Of a stretch of DNA of 64,000 nt, positions 45,782 to 54,765 are shown piece by piece (position 1 is the first letter of the stretch; each line of letters opens with the position of its first letter). The stretch is taken from the NCBI RefSeq assembly GCF_014529625.1, contig NZ_CP076039.1, forward strand, positions 2,852,001 through 2,916,000. The letters are read 5' to 3'. Source of the DNA: Candidatus Pelagisphaera phototrophica. GTDB taxonomy: Bacteria > Verrucomicrobiota > Verrucomicrobiia > Opitutales > Opitutaceae. The notes beneath the pieces are model-generated. The model was not told the DNA's origin and ran no database searches. It worked only from the letters and a program-made list of their open reading frames with translations. The position numbers and the translations under genes are program-made.

Positions 45782-47242
45782 GTGAATTGGATCGATAAGC
45801 ACTGGCTACATTTGATCCTCATCGGATTGTACCTGATTGTGCTGGTTCGTCACGCTCTGCATGGGAAGCGAAATGTCAGCTCAATCGCCGACTATCTCGT
45901 CGCTGGTCGACGGATGGGTGGCGTGGTGATCGCTCTGTCTTTCTACGCGACGTTCATGAGCACAAATACATTTATTGGCGCCGCCGGCAAGAGCTGGACC
46001 TACGGGCTGAGCTGGTGTGTGGGTAGTGTTGTTCTGACGGCTCTAGCCGCGATCTCCTGGTTCGTTGTAGCCCCACGATTCGTTCCTCTGACTAAAAAGT
46101 ACAACTCGCTAACGGTCGCGGATTTCGCTGGTTTTCACTACGATTCTCAATCAGTCCGAAGAATAGCGGCGGTGATCGTAGCATTCGCTTCACTTTTGTA
46201 CCTCGTCGCGATCTACCGGGGTGCATCGATAGCACTAGAGAGATTTCTCGACGTGCCTTACGTATGGTGTGTTATTCTCGTTCTGATCATTGTCACCGGA
46301 TACACACTAATGGGTGGCTTTGAGTCAGTCGTAATGACTGACGCCATACAGGGCGTTCTTATGTTGGTTGGGGCCCTGGCACTGGTTATTGCTCTATTGA
46401 ACACAGCAGGCGGATTCGAGGGCGTGAAGACGACTCTTCTAAACCGAGATCCCAAACTTCTATCATGGACTGATTCGGCGGGGTTCGCGGCAGCAATGTC
46501 ATACGCTCTTGCTGTGGGAGTGAAGTACTTAGTCGAACCACGACAGCTTTCACGCATGTATGGACTGCGTGACGCGAAAGCCATGCGAACCGCTTCGATT
46601 ATCGCTCCCGTAGCGATCCTTGTGACCTATCTTTGCTTGCTGCCACTGGGGGCAATCGCACTCTCCGTTTTAGATCCCGCTAGCATTACAAACACAGCGG
46701 GCAAAGTCGATACGGACCAGATCGTTCCTGCTTTGCTGGGCGATTCGAATGTTCTCGGGACGGTCGTCGGAACCCTCTTTCTTCTGGTTCTCATCTCCGC
46801 GGCAATGTCGTCGATCGACTCCGTTTTGCTGGTTGCCGCCGCGGCCATCGATCGCGATCTCCTGAACCCCATCCGTCCAGATAACGCTCCCAACGCGGTC
46901 GCTCGCACCCGAATCTGGGTGGTAATTGTATCTGTAGCTGCCGCCGTGACCGCACTTCAGCCTTTCGCTAGCGATATTGTATCCGTTACAAAATTCTCAG
47001 GCTCCCTCTATGGCGCCTGCTTCGTACCGGTGATTATCCTCGGACTCTTCCAAAAGCGCCGTAGCGCGAAGGCTGCCAAGCTTTCGATGATCTTTGGCGG
47101 CTCGACCGTAGTCATCGCGTTTACGCTCAATAACACCGGGGTAACCAGTCTATCCGAAGTATATCCTGGCATGATTGTCGGCGTGGTCACTTTTCTTGTA
47201 GCGAGTGCAATTTCGTTCGATTCAAAATTGCAACCAGCCTAA
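45782..47242 (+). CDS. Sodium/solute symporter family protein
   Basis: This 486-residue membrane protein has about 13 hydrophobic segments and the SSS-family blocks VSSIADYLVAGRRMGG (N-terminal) and SFYATFMSTNTFIGAAGKSW, followed by GGFESVVMTDAIQGVLML. It probably imports a sugar or organic acid with sodium. It starts with GTG at 45782. The next gene, a KGPDC-like decarboxylase, is convergent and its stop is 4 bases inside this gene's end. The substrate is not known. Confidence 0.88.
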   Translation: MNWIDKHWLHLILIGLYLIVLVRHALHGKRNVSSIADYLVAGRRMGGVVIALSFYATFMSTNTFIGAAGKSWTYGLSWCVGSVVLTALAAISWFVVAPRFVPLTKKYNSLTVADFAGFHYDSQSVRRIAAVIVAFASLLYLVAIYRGASIALERFLDVPYVWCVILVLIIVTGYTLMGGFESVVMTDAIQGVLMLVGALALVIALLNTAGGFEGVKTTLLNRDPKLLSWTDSAGFAAAMSYALAVGVKYLVEPRQLSRMYGLRDAKAMRTASIIAPVAILVTYLCLLPLGAIALSVLDPASITNTAGKVDTDQIVPALLGDSNVLGTVVGTLFLLVLISAAMSSIDSVLLVAAAAIDRDLLNPIRPDNAPNAVARTRIWVVIVSVAAAVTALQPFASDIVSVTKFSGSLYGACFVPVIILGLFQKRRSAKAAKLSMIFGGSTVVIAFTLNNTGVTSLSEVYPGMIVGVVTFLVASAISFDSKLQPA

Positions 47243-47940
47243 CCCACCACCACATCTCCATAGGCATGCACCTTCTCGCAGATCATCCGGAGCGACGATT
47301 CCAAATATCCGTCTGCCGTTCTCAAGGAATCGGCATCGATCGTTAAGGGAGCACCCAAAACGAACAATGGAGCTCCATACTCTGGAGTCTTTATGGCCTG
47401 TTCGATGGTCAATCCACCCACTGCTTGCACCGGTATGCTCACCGCCTGGACGATCTCCGCCAGCTGATCGAGTGGATTGGGTTGACGCTCTCCCCTTGCC
47501 GCAATCCCCCTCCTCTCATCGTATCCAATATGGTGAATCACATAGTCACAACATAGGTCCTCAAGCCGTTTTGCACCCGCGACCATATCGTCACTTCCTA
47601 AATTTTCGCCCATCACCTCGACACCAAGATCCTTTCCCGCTTGCACGACACAGCGAATGGTTTCTTCGTGAGCCTGCAACATTAACACGACCTGGGTCGC
47701 GCCTGACTTGGCCATGATCTCCGCCTCTAGCCAACCTCCATCCATCGTTTTCAAATCAGCTACAATCGGCGTATCCGGAAACCGGTCACGTAGAGTGCGA
47801 ACCCCAAGCATGCCTTCGGCCAGAATGAGCGGAGTCCCCGCCTCCAGCCAATCGACTCCGGCCAGCATGGCCATTTCAGCCGTTTCAAGTGCTTCGGGAA
47901 TTTCTACAAGATCAAGGGAAATTTGGGCAATGGGCTTCGC
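47239..47940 (-). CDS. KGPDC/HPS-like decarboxylase or synthase (orotidine decarboxylase superfamily), start codon uncertain
   Basis: The protein has the superfamily metal motif in VADLKTMDGG and blocks WLEAGTPLI and VIHHIGYDERRG, similar to 3-keto-L-gulonate-6-phosphate decarboxylase or hexulose-6-phosphate synthase. The first ATG is at 47874, but the frame upstream encodes the conserved beta-1 strand region (KPIAQISLDLVEIPEALETA) back to 47940 with no ATG, GTG or TTG. A stop codon TAG lies four codons further up. The residue at the expected start position is GCG. Either translation starts at a non-canonical codon or the start was lost. The gene ends at the symporter gene's end. Confidence 0.75.
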   Translation of the reverse strand, partial: AKPIAQISLDLVEIPEALETAEMAMLAGVDWLEAGTPLILAEGMLGVRTLRDRFPDTPIVADLKTMDGGWLEAEIMAKSGATQVVLMLQAHEETIRCVVQAGKDLGVEVMGENLGSDDMVAGAKRLEDLCCDYVIHHIGYDERRGIAARGERQPNPLDQLAEIVQAVSIPVQAVGGLTIEQAIKTPEYGAPLFVLGAPLTIDADSLRTADGYLESSLRMICEKVHAYGDVVVG

Positions 47941-48021
47941 GTAAAAGCTACCCTAAAGGAATCTACGACTTGAAAGCCATATCGATTTTCAACTAAAATA
48001 CGAGGAGAAGACGGATCGGTC

Positions 48022-48092
48022 CCTGGGAACGCCGAGGCCCACCTCGGCCAGAATATACAACACTCGGCGCCGAGCTGGGGTTCAGCGTTTCC
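48022..48092. repeat. Palindrome-rich intergenic element
   Basis: The segment starts with CTGGGAACGCCGAGG and contains a stem GCCGAGG (48031-48037) / CCTCGGC (48042-48048), then a perfect 12-base palindrome CTCGGCGCCGAG (48063-48074), and ends with GGGGTTCAGCGTTTCC. The ends GGGAACGC and GCGTTTCC are nearly inverted repeats of each other. This layout is that of a REP- or MITE-like intergenic repeat. No second copy is complete in this window, although CTGGGAACG- or CCGGGAACG-type starts recur near 54174 and 63664. Confidence 0.5.
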
Positions 48093-48162
48093 ACAATTCC
48101 CCTAAACAAATTTTGTGCCGAACGCGTTCAATCAAACGGGGGTAGTCGAAGGATAAAGCCCT

Positions 48163-49503
48163 TCACTTGCCCGACGATGCTTCGACGTCTCTTTTCCATT
48201 TCTTATGCAACTCCAAGAGCTCCTTCGCTTTGGCTGGATTCAAATCGATCACGTCAGTCGCTTCATGTGGATCCTTCCCCAAGTGGTAGAGCTCTTGCTT
48301 GCCCCGCGAGCTGAATAGCTTCCAGTCCCCCTGACGCACCGCCCATTCTTTTCTGGGTCCAGCTATATCCCAATGGAGAGCCGCATGGTGCGTTTGCACT
48401 GCACCCTCAATTAACGGCAACAGACTTTTCCCGTCTAAGGCCCGATCGACTTCCATTCCGAGCGCATCAAGCACCGTCGGGAGTATATCAAATGAAATGA
48501 CCGGCGTATCGATCGATCGACCTCCTGGGAACTTCGCCGGCCAACTAACGATCCATGGCGTTCGGATCCCCCCTTCGAAGAGCATCTGCTTAAAGCCACG
48601 CAACGAACCATTGTTGGCCTCCATCGCTCCCGCTCCTCCATTGTCAGTCAGAAAAATGAGCAGGGTTTTATCCCAGATACCCTCGGCTTTGAGCTTATTA
48701 ACCACCGCTCCCACTCCTTCATCTAAATGATATAGCATCGCCATCAAAATAGCCCGTGTATCTGAAAGATACGGATACTTGTTCTTGTAAAAATCAATAT
48801 CCTCCCTAGGGGCCTGGGCGGGGGTGTGCACTGCGTTGTAGGCGAGGTAGAGGAAAAACGGATCCTCTTTCTGGCGGTCAATAAAGGAAACCGCTTCTTC
48901 TGTTAGCCGCGTGGTTAGATAGCCTTCGTATTCATCAGCTAGAATACGTGCCTTGTTGCGATAGATAGGTGCATAGTCGTCGCCATTGACTCCTTTCGAC
49001 TCAAAGTAATCATGCCCACCTCGTCCCATAAATTTATACGCCTCATCGAAGCCGCGGTTCATGGCGTGCCACTTCAACTCAGGGTAGTCGTTATCCAAAC
49101 CCAAGTGCCATTTCCCAATCGCCATACTCGTGTATTGGTCGGGCAAGAACGAGGGGAAAATCGACATTTCCGGATCGAATCCCCGACCGCCGTCACCCGC
49201 GGTATAGATCCCTACCCGCTGCTGGTACTGGCCCAGCATGATTCCTGCCCGTGTGGGTGAACAAACCGGTCCACTCGTGTATGCCTGAGAAAAGAAAACC
49301 CCTTCCTCGGCCAGCGCATCCATGTGCGGCGTCGACACTTCCTTGGGATGATCTGGATTGAAACTGATATCCGCGTATCCCTGGTCATCAGTCAAGATAA
49401 CGACGATGTTGGGATGGTCCGCCGCAGCCCCAAATGTATAAAAACACCCAGAAACAAACCCGAAAAAAACCGATAGCGTCGCGTAGAAAGACTGTTTGAT
49501 CAT
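48163..49503 (-). CDS. Secreted sulfatase (arylsulfatase A-like)
   Basis: This 446-residue sulfatase from the Met at 49503 has a signal peptide of about 27 residues, the metal motif VVILTDDQGYADISF, and maturation motif CSPTRAGIMLGQ (Cys81). The GKWHLGL block and LLIFLTDNGGAGAMEANNG follow, as in arylsulfatase A-like enzymes of the kind used on sulfated polysaccharides. It would be secreted or periplasmic. I chose 49503 over 49530 because it places the hydrophobic signal directly after a short basic N-terminus. Confidence 0.93.
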   Translation of the reverse strand: MIKQSFYATLSVFFGFVSGCFYTFGAAADHPNIVVILTDDQGYADISFNPDHPKEVSTPHMDALAEEGVFFSQAYTSGPVCSPTRAGIMLGQYQQRVGIYTAGDGGRGFDPEMSIFPSFLPDQYTSMAIGKWHLGLDNDYPELKWHAMNRGFDEAYKFMGRGGHDYFESKGVNGDDYAPIYRNKARILADEYEGYLTTRLTEEAVSFIDRQKEDPFFLYLAYNAVHTPAQAPREDIDFYKNKYPYLSDTRAILMAMLYHLDEGVGAVVNKLKAEGIWDKTLLIFLTDNGGAGAMEANNGSLRGFKQMLFEGGIRTPWIVSWPAKFPGGRSIDTPVISFDILPTVLDALGMEVDRALDGKSLLPLIEGAVQTHHAALHWDIAGPRKEWAVRQGDWKLFSSRGKQELYHLGKDPHEATDVIDLNPAKAKELLELHKKWKRDVEASSGK

Positions 49504-49628
49504 ATTCTTATCGGTTCCCAAAAAATTCACTTCAGTCCCAAATCTATGCGCTAAAGCCTATTCAGAATTTCCTAGCTTAGTAAATACTCTTCACACATGA
49601 CAATAAATACCTAACATCCAATCGAAAT

Positions 49629-50018
49629 CAATTTGAATTGGAAACACTTCGCTACGATGATGGTCGGACCAAGGTATCAGATGTTCCCGACACCCTTGCA
49701 CTCACACCCGTGGATGGCTCGATCATCCGCTACTCCGCCGAACGATAGGGTCACGACCGAGATCGCATCCTCTTTTCCTGCAAGTTGGGAGAAGATGGCT
49801 TTAACCGCAACAACATCGCGATCTGGACAAGCTACAACGAGGGAAAGTCCTTCACGAATCCGGTCCAGTTCAACACGGGATTTACCGCCTATTCCGTACT
49901 GTAGCGACTCCAAGATGGAACGATCGGCCTCGTCGTCGAAACGGCAGCAGAGGAAGGCAACAGGTACGGTGGAATTTCCTTCTACCGAATAAAACTCTCC
50001 CAGGTGGAAAACCAGTAA
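49629..50018 (+). pseudogene. C-terminal remnant of an exo-sialidase-like (BNR) gene
   Basis: In one frame the sequence reads LETLRYDDGRTKVSDV, then DRILFSCKLGEDGFNRNNIA, WTSYNEGKSFTNPVQF, AYSVL, stop, RLQDGTIGLVVETAAEEGNR, YGGISFYRIKLSQVEN. This pattern is that of the last BNR repeats and Asp-box of bacterial sialidases (exo-alpha-sialidase family). In-frame TAG codons are at 49746-49748 and 49902-49904. The beginning of the gene is missing, so it cannot function. It lies between two minus-strand genes. Confidence 0.72.
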
Positions 50019-50032
50019 TTCGCTATCGTGCC

Positions 50033-52558
50033 CTACCGCTTTTTGAAAACATCGCTGTCTGCAATAGCGACAACCAAATCCCTTAAGCCGTATCCGCTTT
50101 CCGCTATGTCCGTTGCTATCCCTTCAATTACCCCATGATCCCGAAAGGTCATCTCTCGACCGGTTCCATAAAGAAGCAGTTTTTCCGTTAAGGTATAAGT
50201 AAAACGGTCCTTTCGATCCATCAGAACCTGCTTGAGTCCCCTCTCATCGCTAAAGCGCTCCCCAGAAGGCAATTCGCCTGATCCGTCGACCTGCTTTCCA
50301 AGGGCTCGACCATCGCCAGCATCCATCGAAGGGTAAAATTCTCTATACCCACCAATGGGATCATAAAATTCCAGTGCAAATCCTAGCGGGTCGATCTTCG
50401 CGTGGCAATCCGCGCAGGCTTGAACATCGCGGTGTTTCTTGAGTTGATCTCGAATAGTGGTGGCTCCGCGTGTATCCGGTTCGAGCGGCTCCACATCTGG
50501 CGGTGGGGGCGATGGCGGCGTACCAAGGATATTCTCCAATATCCAAACGCCACGTACAACTGGTGAGGTTTCCACGCCGTTCGCAGTCACGGTTAAGACA
50601 CTCGCATGTCCCAGCAAACCACCTCTGCGCGCATTCTCCGGCAATCTCACTCGACGAAACGCTTCTCCATTGATCCCCTCTAGGCCATAGTGCTTGGCCA
50701 ATGAACCATTCAAAAAAGTATAGTCGCTATCTAGGAAATCTAGAATAGGGCCATTGTTTGCCAAAAGATTCTCGAAGTAAAGACGTGTTTCCTCACGCAT
50801 CGCATATTCGAGGCGCTGCGAATAGTAGCTCTCAAAGCTCTTCCCATCCGGCAACATGCTACCTAAAGTATTCATTCGAAGCCACCCGTCCGTAAAGTGC
50901 TCAATAAAAGCCTTCGCCTTTGGGTCCCTTAACATTCGATCCACCTGGGAAGACAAGGTCGCCGAATCCCCCAATCGGTTCGCTTCCGCCAATTGAAACA
51001 ACTCCTCGTCTGGCATCGAGCTCCATAGGAAATAGGACAAGCGCGACGCCAGCTGGTAGCTATCCAGCTCCACTGCCTCCGCTTCATCTCCTTCATCCAT
51101 ATACAGGAACTTGGGAGAGCTTAACATCCCAGCCAGACCTAACTTCAACGCTGCCTGTAGCGTCTTCCCGGACTCTCTTTGCCGTCTCACAAAATCCGCA
51201 TAGTGCTCAATATCATCTTGAGTCTGAGGTCTTCTAAATGCCCTCCTGGCGAACTCGAGCAACGTCCGATCAATATCGACCTTTGCCGTACTAGTCGCTT
51301 CACCAAAAATCATCTGATGGCTTTTCGGTGGCCACTTCTCATAAGTGGGACCCGTAATCTCCAAGCTATGCACGCGAAGTCGCGGTCCTTCGTAAACTTC
51401 CCCGATCGTCTTGTTGTCCAAGTTCTTGGCCTCAGCCAGACCCTCTTGTAACAGATAGTCCTGAGTCCGAACGACTTCCGGGTGATACTTGTCTGCGACT
51501 TTTCGAATCGTTCCCTTACTGGCAACACCGTTACTCCAATGGACAAACGGCGTGCTGCCCTTCTCTAGCCAAACCACCGCCTCGTAGTCGGTGGGAACTT
51601 CATCCGCCAAATCAAATACCGCTACGTTCCTTCGCCCTTCGTGAGCGTTCTTTCGCAACAAACGCGGTTCGGGAGCAATCACCAACCCCATTTTCATGGG
51701 CTCTGAAAAATCCATTTTAAAATCGGAGTTCGAATACGGGTGGTCTAGTCGATTAATCGCTTCCGCTCGTACGACAATCTTATAGTATCCATCCTCCGGT
51801 ACTCCGGACTTCGAAAACTTCAAAGGATAATTCGTATGCCGCTCTACCGGTTGCCCGTGCCCAATGTCCAAATACTTCCCGTAGAAATTAATTCTCCACG
51901 TCACCGGGGCTCGTGTCCTTTCCTCAGGCCGTACTCCACCGAAATCGTTGGCAGTGAAACGGAGCGTTTTCGATTCAGGTCTCTGATCCACGAATCGAAT
52001 CGCCTTTTCAAGGAATTCGTCTGCTACCTCTATGTAGCGCCTCAATTGATAGTCAGAGAGGACGAGGGATTCTCCGTTGTTGTCAAATCCGTCTACCTTC
52101 GAATCTTCAGGAAAGTCGAAAGTCGCATCAAACGACTCCGTATGCACGCCCAGTAAATCTCTGAGCGTATTCACATACTCAAAACGATTCAAACGTCGCA
52201 GTACCGTAGACACGGGTGAGCGAGAGTCTGCGGCAACCGTCAACCTTCCCGTTAGCCATTCAATCATCTGGCGAGTCTCTTCCTGGCTTGGCTGCCTTAC
52301 CTTTTTCTCGTCCGGCGGCATGTCTCCTAAATTCAACATGTCAAGCGCTTCTTCCAGCATCGTCAGGTTGCTTTCATCAAAGACATTCGCTGACAAGCCG
52401 TCCAAGCGACGATCCCCCTTTTGTTTTTCCTCTCCGTGGCAACCGATACAGTATTCAGAAACAAATTCGCTCACAAAAAGCGGAAGCGCGGTGTCGGCCG
52501 CAAACGATGAGGAGACCGCGAGTGACGAAAGAGCCAATAGTGGAAGTGAGCCCTTCAT
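50033..52558 (-). CDS. DUF1592/DUF1588/DUF1585 cytochrome c-domain protein
   Basis: This 841-residue protein has a signal peptide (residues about 1-20) and a haem-binding CIGCHG motif near residue 37, followed by the planctomycete-type modules DUF1587, DUF1595, DUF1592, DUF1588 and DUF1585. A second CxxCH, CADCHAKIDPLGFALEFYDP, is in the DUF1588 region. Such proteins occur almost only in Planctomycetes and Verrucomicrobia and usually pair with DUF1552, as here: its start is two bases past the DUF1552 stop. The function is unknown. A periplasmic haem-dependent oxidation is suggested by the motifs only. Confidence 0.92.
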   Translation of the reverse strand: MKGSLPLLALSSLAVSSSFAADTALPLFVSEFVSEYCIGCHGEEKQKGDRRLDGLSANVFDESNLTMLEEALDMLNLGDMPPDEKKVRQPSQEETRQMIEWLTGRLTVAADSRSPVSTVLRRLNRFEYVNTLRDLLGVHTESFDATFDFPEDSKVDGFDNNGESLVLSDYQLRRYIEVADEFLEKAIRFVDQRPESKTLRFTANDFGGVRPEERTRAPVTWRINFYGKYLDIGHGQPVERHTNYPLKFSKSGVPEDGYYKIVVRAEAINRLDHPYSNSDFKMDFSEPMKMGLVIAPEPRLLRKNAHEGRRNVAVFDLADEVPTDYEAVVWLEKGSTPFVHWSNGVASKGTIRKVADKYHPEVVRTQDYLLQEGLAEAKNLDNKTIGEVYEGPRLRVHSLEITGPTYEKWPPKSHQMIFGEATSTAKVDIDRTLLEFARRAFRRPQTQDDIEHYADFVRRQRESGKTLQAALKLGLAGMLSSPKFLYMDEGDEAEAVELDSYQLASRLSYFLWSSMPDEELFQLAEANRLGDSATLSSQVDRMLRDPKAKAFIEHFTDGWLRMNTLGSMLPDGKSFESYYSQRLEYAMREETRLYFENLLANNGPILDFLDSDYTFLNGSLAKHYGLEGINGEAFRRVRLPENARRGGLLGHASVLTVTANGVETSPVVRGVWILENILGTPPSPPPPDVEPLEPDTRGATTIRDQLKKHRDVQACADCHAKIDPLGFALEFYDPIGGYREFYPSMDAGDGRALGKQVDGSGELPSGERFSDERGLKQVLMDRKDRFTYTLTEKLLLYGTGREMTFRDHGVIEGIATDIAESGYGLRDLVVAIADSDVFKKR

Positions 52559-52560
52559 GC

Positions 52561-53871
52561 CTAAGCTACTTCCAGTCCCGTTAATGTGCCAGTCGAACTT
52601 GAAAACTGGTCGATCTCGAGACCGAATCGCTGCAGCATTGAAACGAACAGGTTCGCTGCACGTGTTTCCGTTCCGCGCCCTTTGTCTTTAGAGTAGAGTT
52701 TGTGCTCGCCGTGGCGGAATCCGCCACCCGCCAACATCAATGGCAGATTCTTGTTACTGTGCGAACTCGCATTTCCCATGCCGCTTCCCAGCAAAGACAT
52801 CGTATTATCAAAAAGCGATTTCCCGTTAGGCTCGTCGACCGATTTCAGCAAATCAAGAAATCGAGAAAACTGCGTGGTGTGGAAGCGTTCTATAATAGCG
52901 AGCTCTTCAATATAGCTTTCCACCTTACCATGATGTGTCAGTTGATGATATCCACGGGTGACCCCCAAACCGCCAGCATCATGCCCAATATCGTTGGATG
53001 CGAACGTGATCACCCGCGTTGAATCCGTCTGCAAAGCCAAGGCCATCAGGTCGTAGTAGAGTGGAATTCGTTCGGAAAACGTGAGCCCATCTGCCTCGGG
53101 AGGCAGTTGGTAGTCAACCGAGGGTTTTGGCCTGTCTAGCCATTCCTTGGATTGTATCAGCTTTTTCTCTACCTCCCTTACAGAAGTAAAATAGCGATCC
53201 AGCTTTTCCTTGTCACGCTCTCCGACCTTACGCATCAGTCGATCCGCGTCCGTCTTCACCAAGTCGAGAATGCTCAACTGGTCCGTATACACACTTTTTA
53301 ATTGCCCTAACTGGCTCGGGTCCGTTTTTCGAAAGAGCAGCGAATTGATCATTCTCAAATTAGCAAGCTGCGGCAGAGCAACGCCAGCGCTAGACCAGGA
53401 AAGCGTATTGTTCGCATCCGACCCGCCTGACGCTAATTGCAAGGACTGAAAACGAGTCTGGGCACCTACGAACTGGGCAGCCTTTTGGTCCAAGGATATG
53501 TTAGCTTCCGGCAAGCCTCTCGAGTTTTTCGAAAGCAATCCCGTGAGATAAGCATGCACCCCTCCGTGGCCACCCACGCCTTCTGTACCATGATCAAGTT
53601 GAGAAAACACCGAGAAGTCGTTGCGATGACGCACAAGCGGCTTGAGCAATACGGGCAATTCATAGCTTCGCCCCGTTTTCCTTGGAAAGAAAAGCTCTGG
53701 CACAAAGCCCAACCCCGTGCCCACACACACCATACGCGTGGGCACCAAAGCCGTACTGGACACGGATCCCAAGACCATAGCATCGAGAAACGGCAATGAA
53801 AGCGACGCTCCCGCGATGCCTCTAAGAAAGGTACGTCTATTTAGAGGTTTAGTTTGATAATACATGGGCAA
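52561..53871 (-). CDS. DUF1552 protein with Tat signal
   Basis: The N-terminus has a twin-arginine signal (NRRTFLRGIAGASLSLPFLD). The 436-residue body shows the DUF1552 blocks: GFVPELFFPRKTGRSYELP, GHGGVHAYLTGLL, NISLDQKAAQFVG and MSLLGSGMGNASSHSNKNLP. The family resembles DUF1501-type proteins of the alkaline phosphatase fold, but no activity is known. It is the first gene of a two-gene operon with the DUF1592 protein and the spacing of two bases suggests coupled expression. Confidence 0.92.
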   Translation of the reverse strand: MPMYYQTKPLNRRTFLRGIAGASLSLPFLDAMVLGSVSSTALVPTRMVCVGTGLGFVPELFFPRKTGRSYELPVLLKPLVRHRNDFSVFSQLDHGTEGVGGHGGVHAYLTGLLSKNSRGLPEANISLDQKAAQFVGAQTRFQSLQLASGGSDANNTLSWSSAGVALPQLANLRMINSLLFRKTDPSQLGQLKSVYTDQLSILDLVKTDADRLMRKVGERDKEKLDRYFTSVREVEKKLIQSKEWLDRPKPSVDYQLPPEADGLTFSERIPLYYDLMALALQTDSTRVITFASNDIGHDAGGLGVTRGYHQLTHHGKVESYIEELAIIERFHTTQFSRFLDLLKSVDEPNGKSLFDNTMSLLGSGMGNASSHSNKNLPLMLAGGGFRHGEHKLYSKDKGRGTETRAANLFVSMLQRFGLEIDQFSSSTGTLTGLEVA

Positions 53872-54266
53872 GGAAAACGGCGGTGATAAAACCGACTCGA
53901 ACTAACTTGCCGAGAGACAAAGCAATTTGGAGCAAAAATTCGACATTTATTTCCCCCTAGGTCGAAATGATGCCAATCAAACCCATTCGCATCCGGGGAA
54001 AGTCACAGGTAAATAGAGGGGCCCACTCGACAAGAATAGTGCTAAGTCTAGTCTTGGAAATCGGAAGAACACCCTTTTGCCGTTGGGGTTTAAGGATTAG
54101 CCATTTCGGACACTAACTTTAAAAAACGACAACAGCATCGCTCGATCATCGAACTTGATCCAGTCAAGATTCTCCTGGGAACGTCGATGCGGCGGTACGG
54201 TCTACAAACAAATCTGGGTGCTTTTTCCCTTTACGGGATTAAGGCAAAAATGAGAATTTAGAAACT
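53872..54266. other. Divergent intergenic region
   Basis: This stretch of 395 bases lies between the DUF1552 gene and the glycine-zipper gene, which are divergent. I see no coding sequence, RNA or strong hairpin in it. It should hold the promoters of both genes. A CTGGGAACG segment near 54176 resembles the beginning of the palindromic element at 48022. Confidence 0.4.
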
Positions 54267-54731
54267 ATGAGAATTATGCTTTTGACAAACCTACGCCGCA
54301 AAAAACACGTCGCTGGAATACTCGCTCTTCTCGCATCCAGCTTACTGCTGACTGGGTGCGCTACCAGTGGTCACCACGAACGCAAGGGGGCGGTAGCGGG
54401 TGCCGCCACGGGAGCCTTGCTGGGAGCTATCATCGGAAACCAGTCAGGCGAAGAAGGCGAAGGAGCGGCCCTAGGCGCAGTTGCCGGGGCTATCGTCGGA
54501 CGCGAAATCGGCCGGTCTAAAGACCAGGCAGATATGAGGAACGCCCGCCCTCGCAGCCCGGGGGTCTACGACGCCACTCGGGTCGACTACGGTGCCATGA
54601 TGACCGAAGATGAAAAGCGTCGTGTCCGTGAACGGGCTGGCAAAGACGAAATCAACGACTGGGGCTACTACCTCACATCCGACGAAAAACGCCGTATCCT
54701 TGATCGCTCAGAGCAAGCGATTGGTCTATAA
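54267..54731 (+). CDS. Glycine-zipper lipoprotein
   Basis: A signal peptide ends in a lipobox (LLLTGC, Cys near residue 31). After the lipidation site comes a glycine-zipper membrane segment, GAVAGAATGALLGAIIG and LGAVAGAIVGREIGRS, then a charged C-terminal region with two repeats of the form MTEDEKRRVRERA and LTSDEKRRILDRS. The family is often described as YMGG-like Gly-zipper proteins of the outer membrane. The repeat of D-E-K-R-R suggests a small internal duplication. The role is unknown. Confidence 0.78.
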   Translation: MRIMLLTNLRRKKHVAGILALLASSLLLTGCATSGHHERKGAVAGAATGALLGAIIGNQSGEEGEGAALGAVAGAIVGREIGRSKDQADMRNARPRSPGVYDATRVDYGAMMTEDEKRRVRERAGKDEINDWGYYLTSDEKRRILDRSEQAIGL

Positions 54732-54765
54732 TTCGGTACGGCGTTTTTAAAACGACGCAGTCGAT

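Noticed and set aside
49629-50018. Stop-codon recoding to explain in-frame TAG codons in the sialidase-like frame
   Set aside because: Other broken genes in the window carry TAA as well as TAG stops and frameshifts, and core genes use normal stops, so decay is the simpler explanation.
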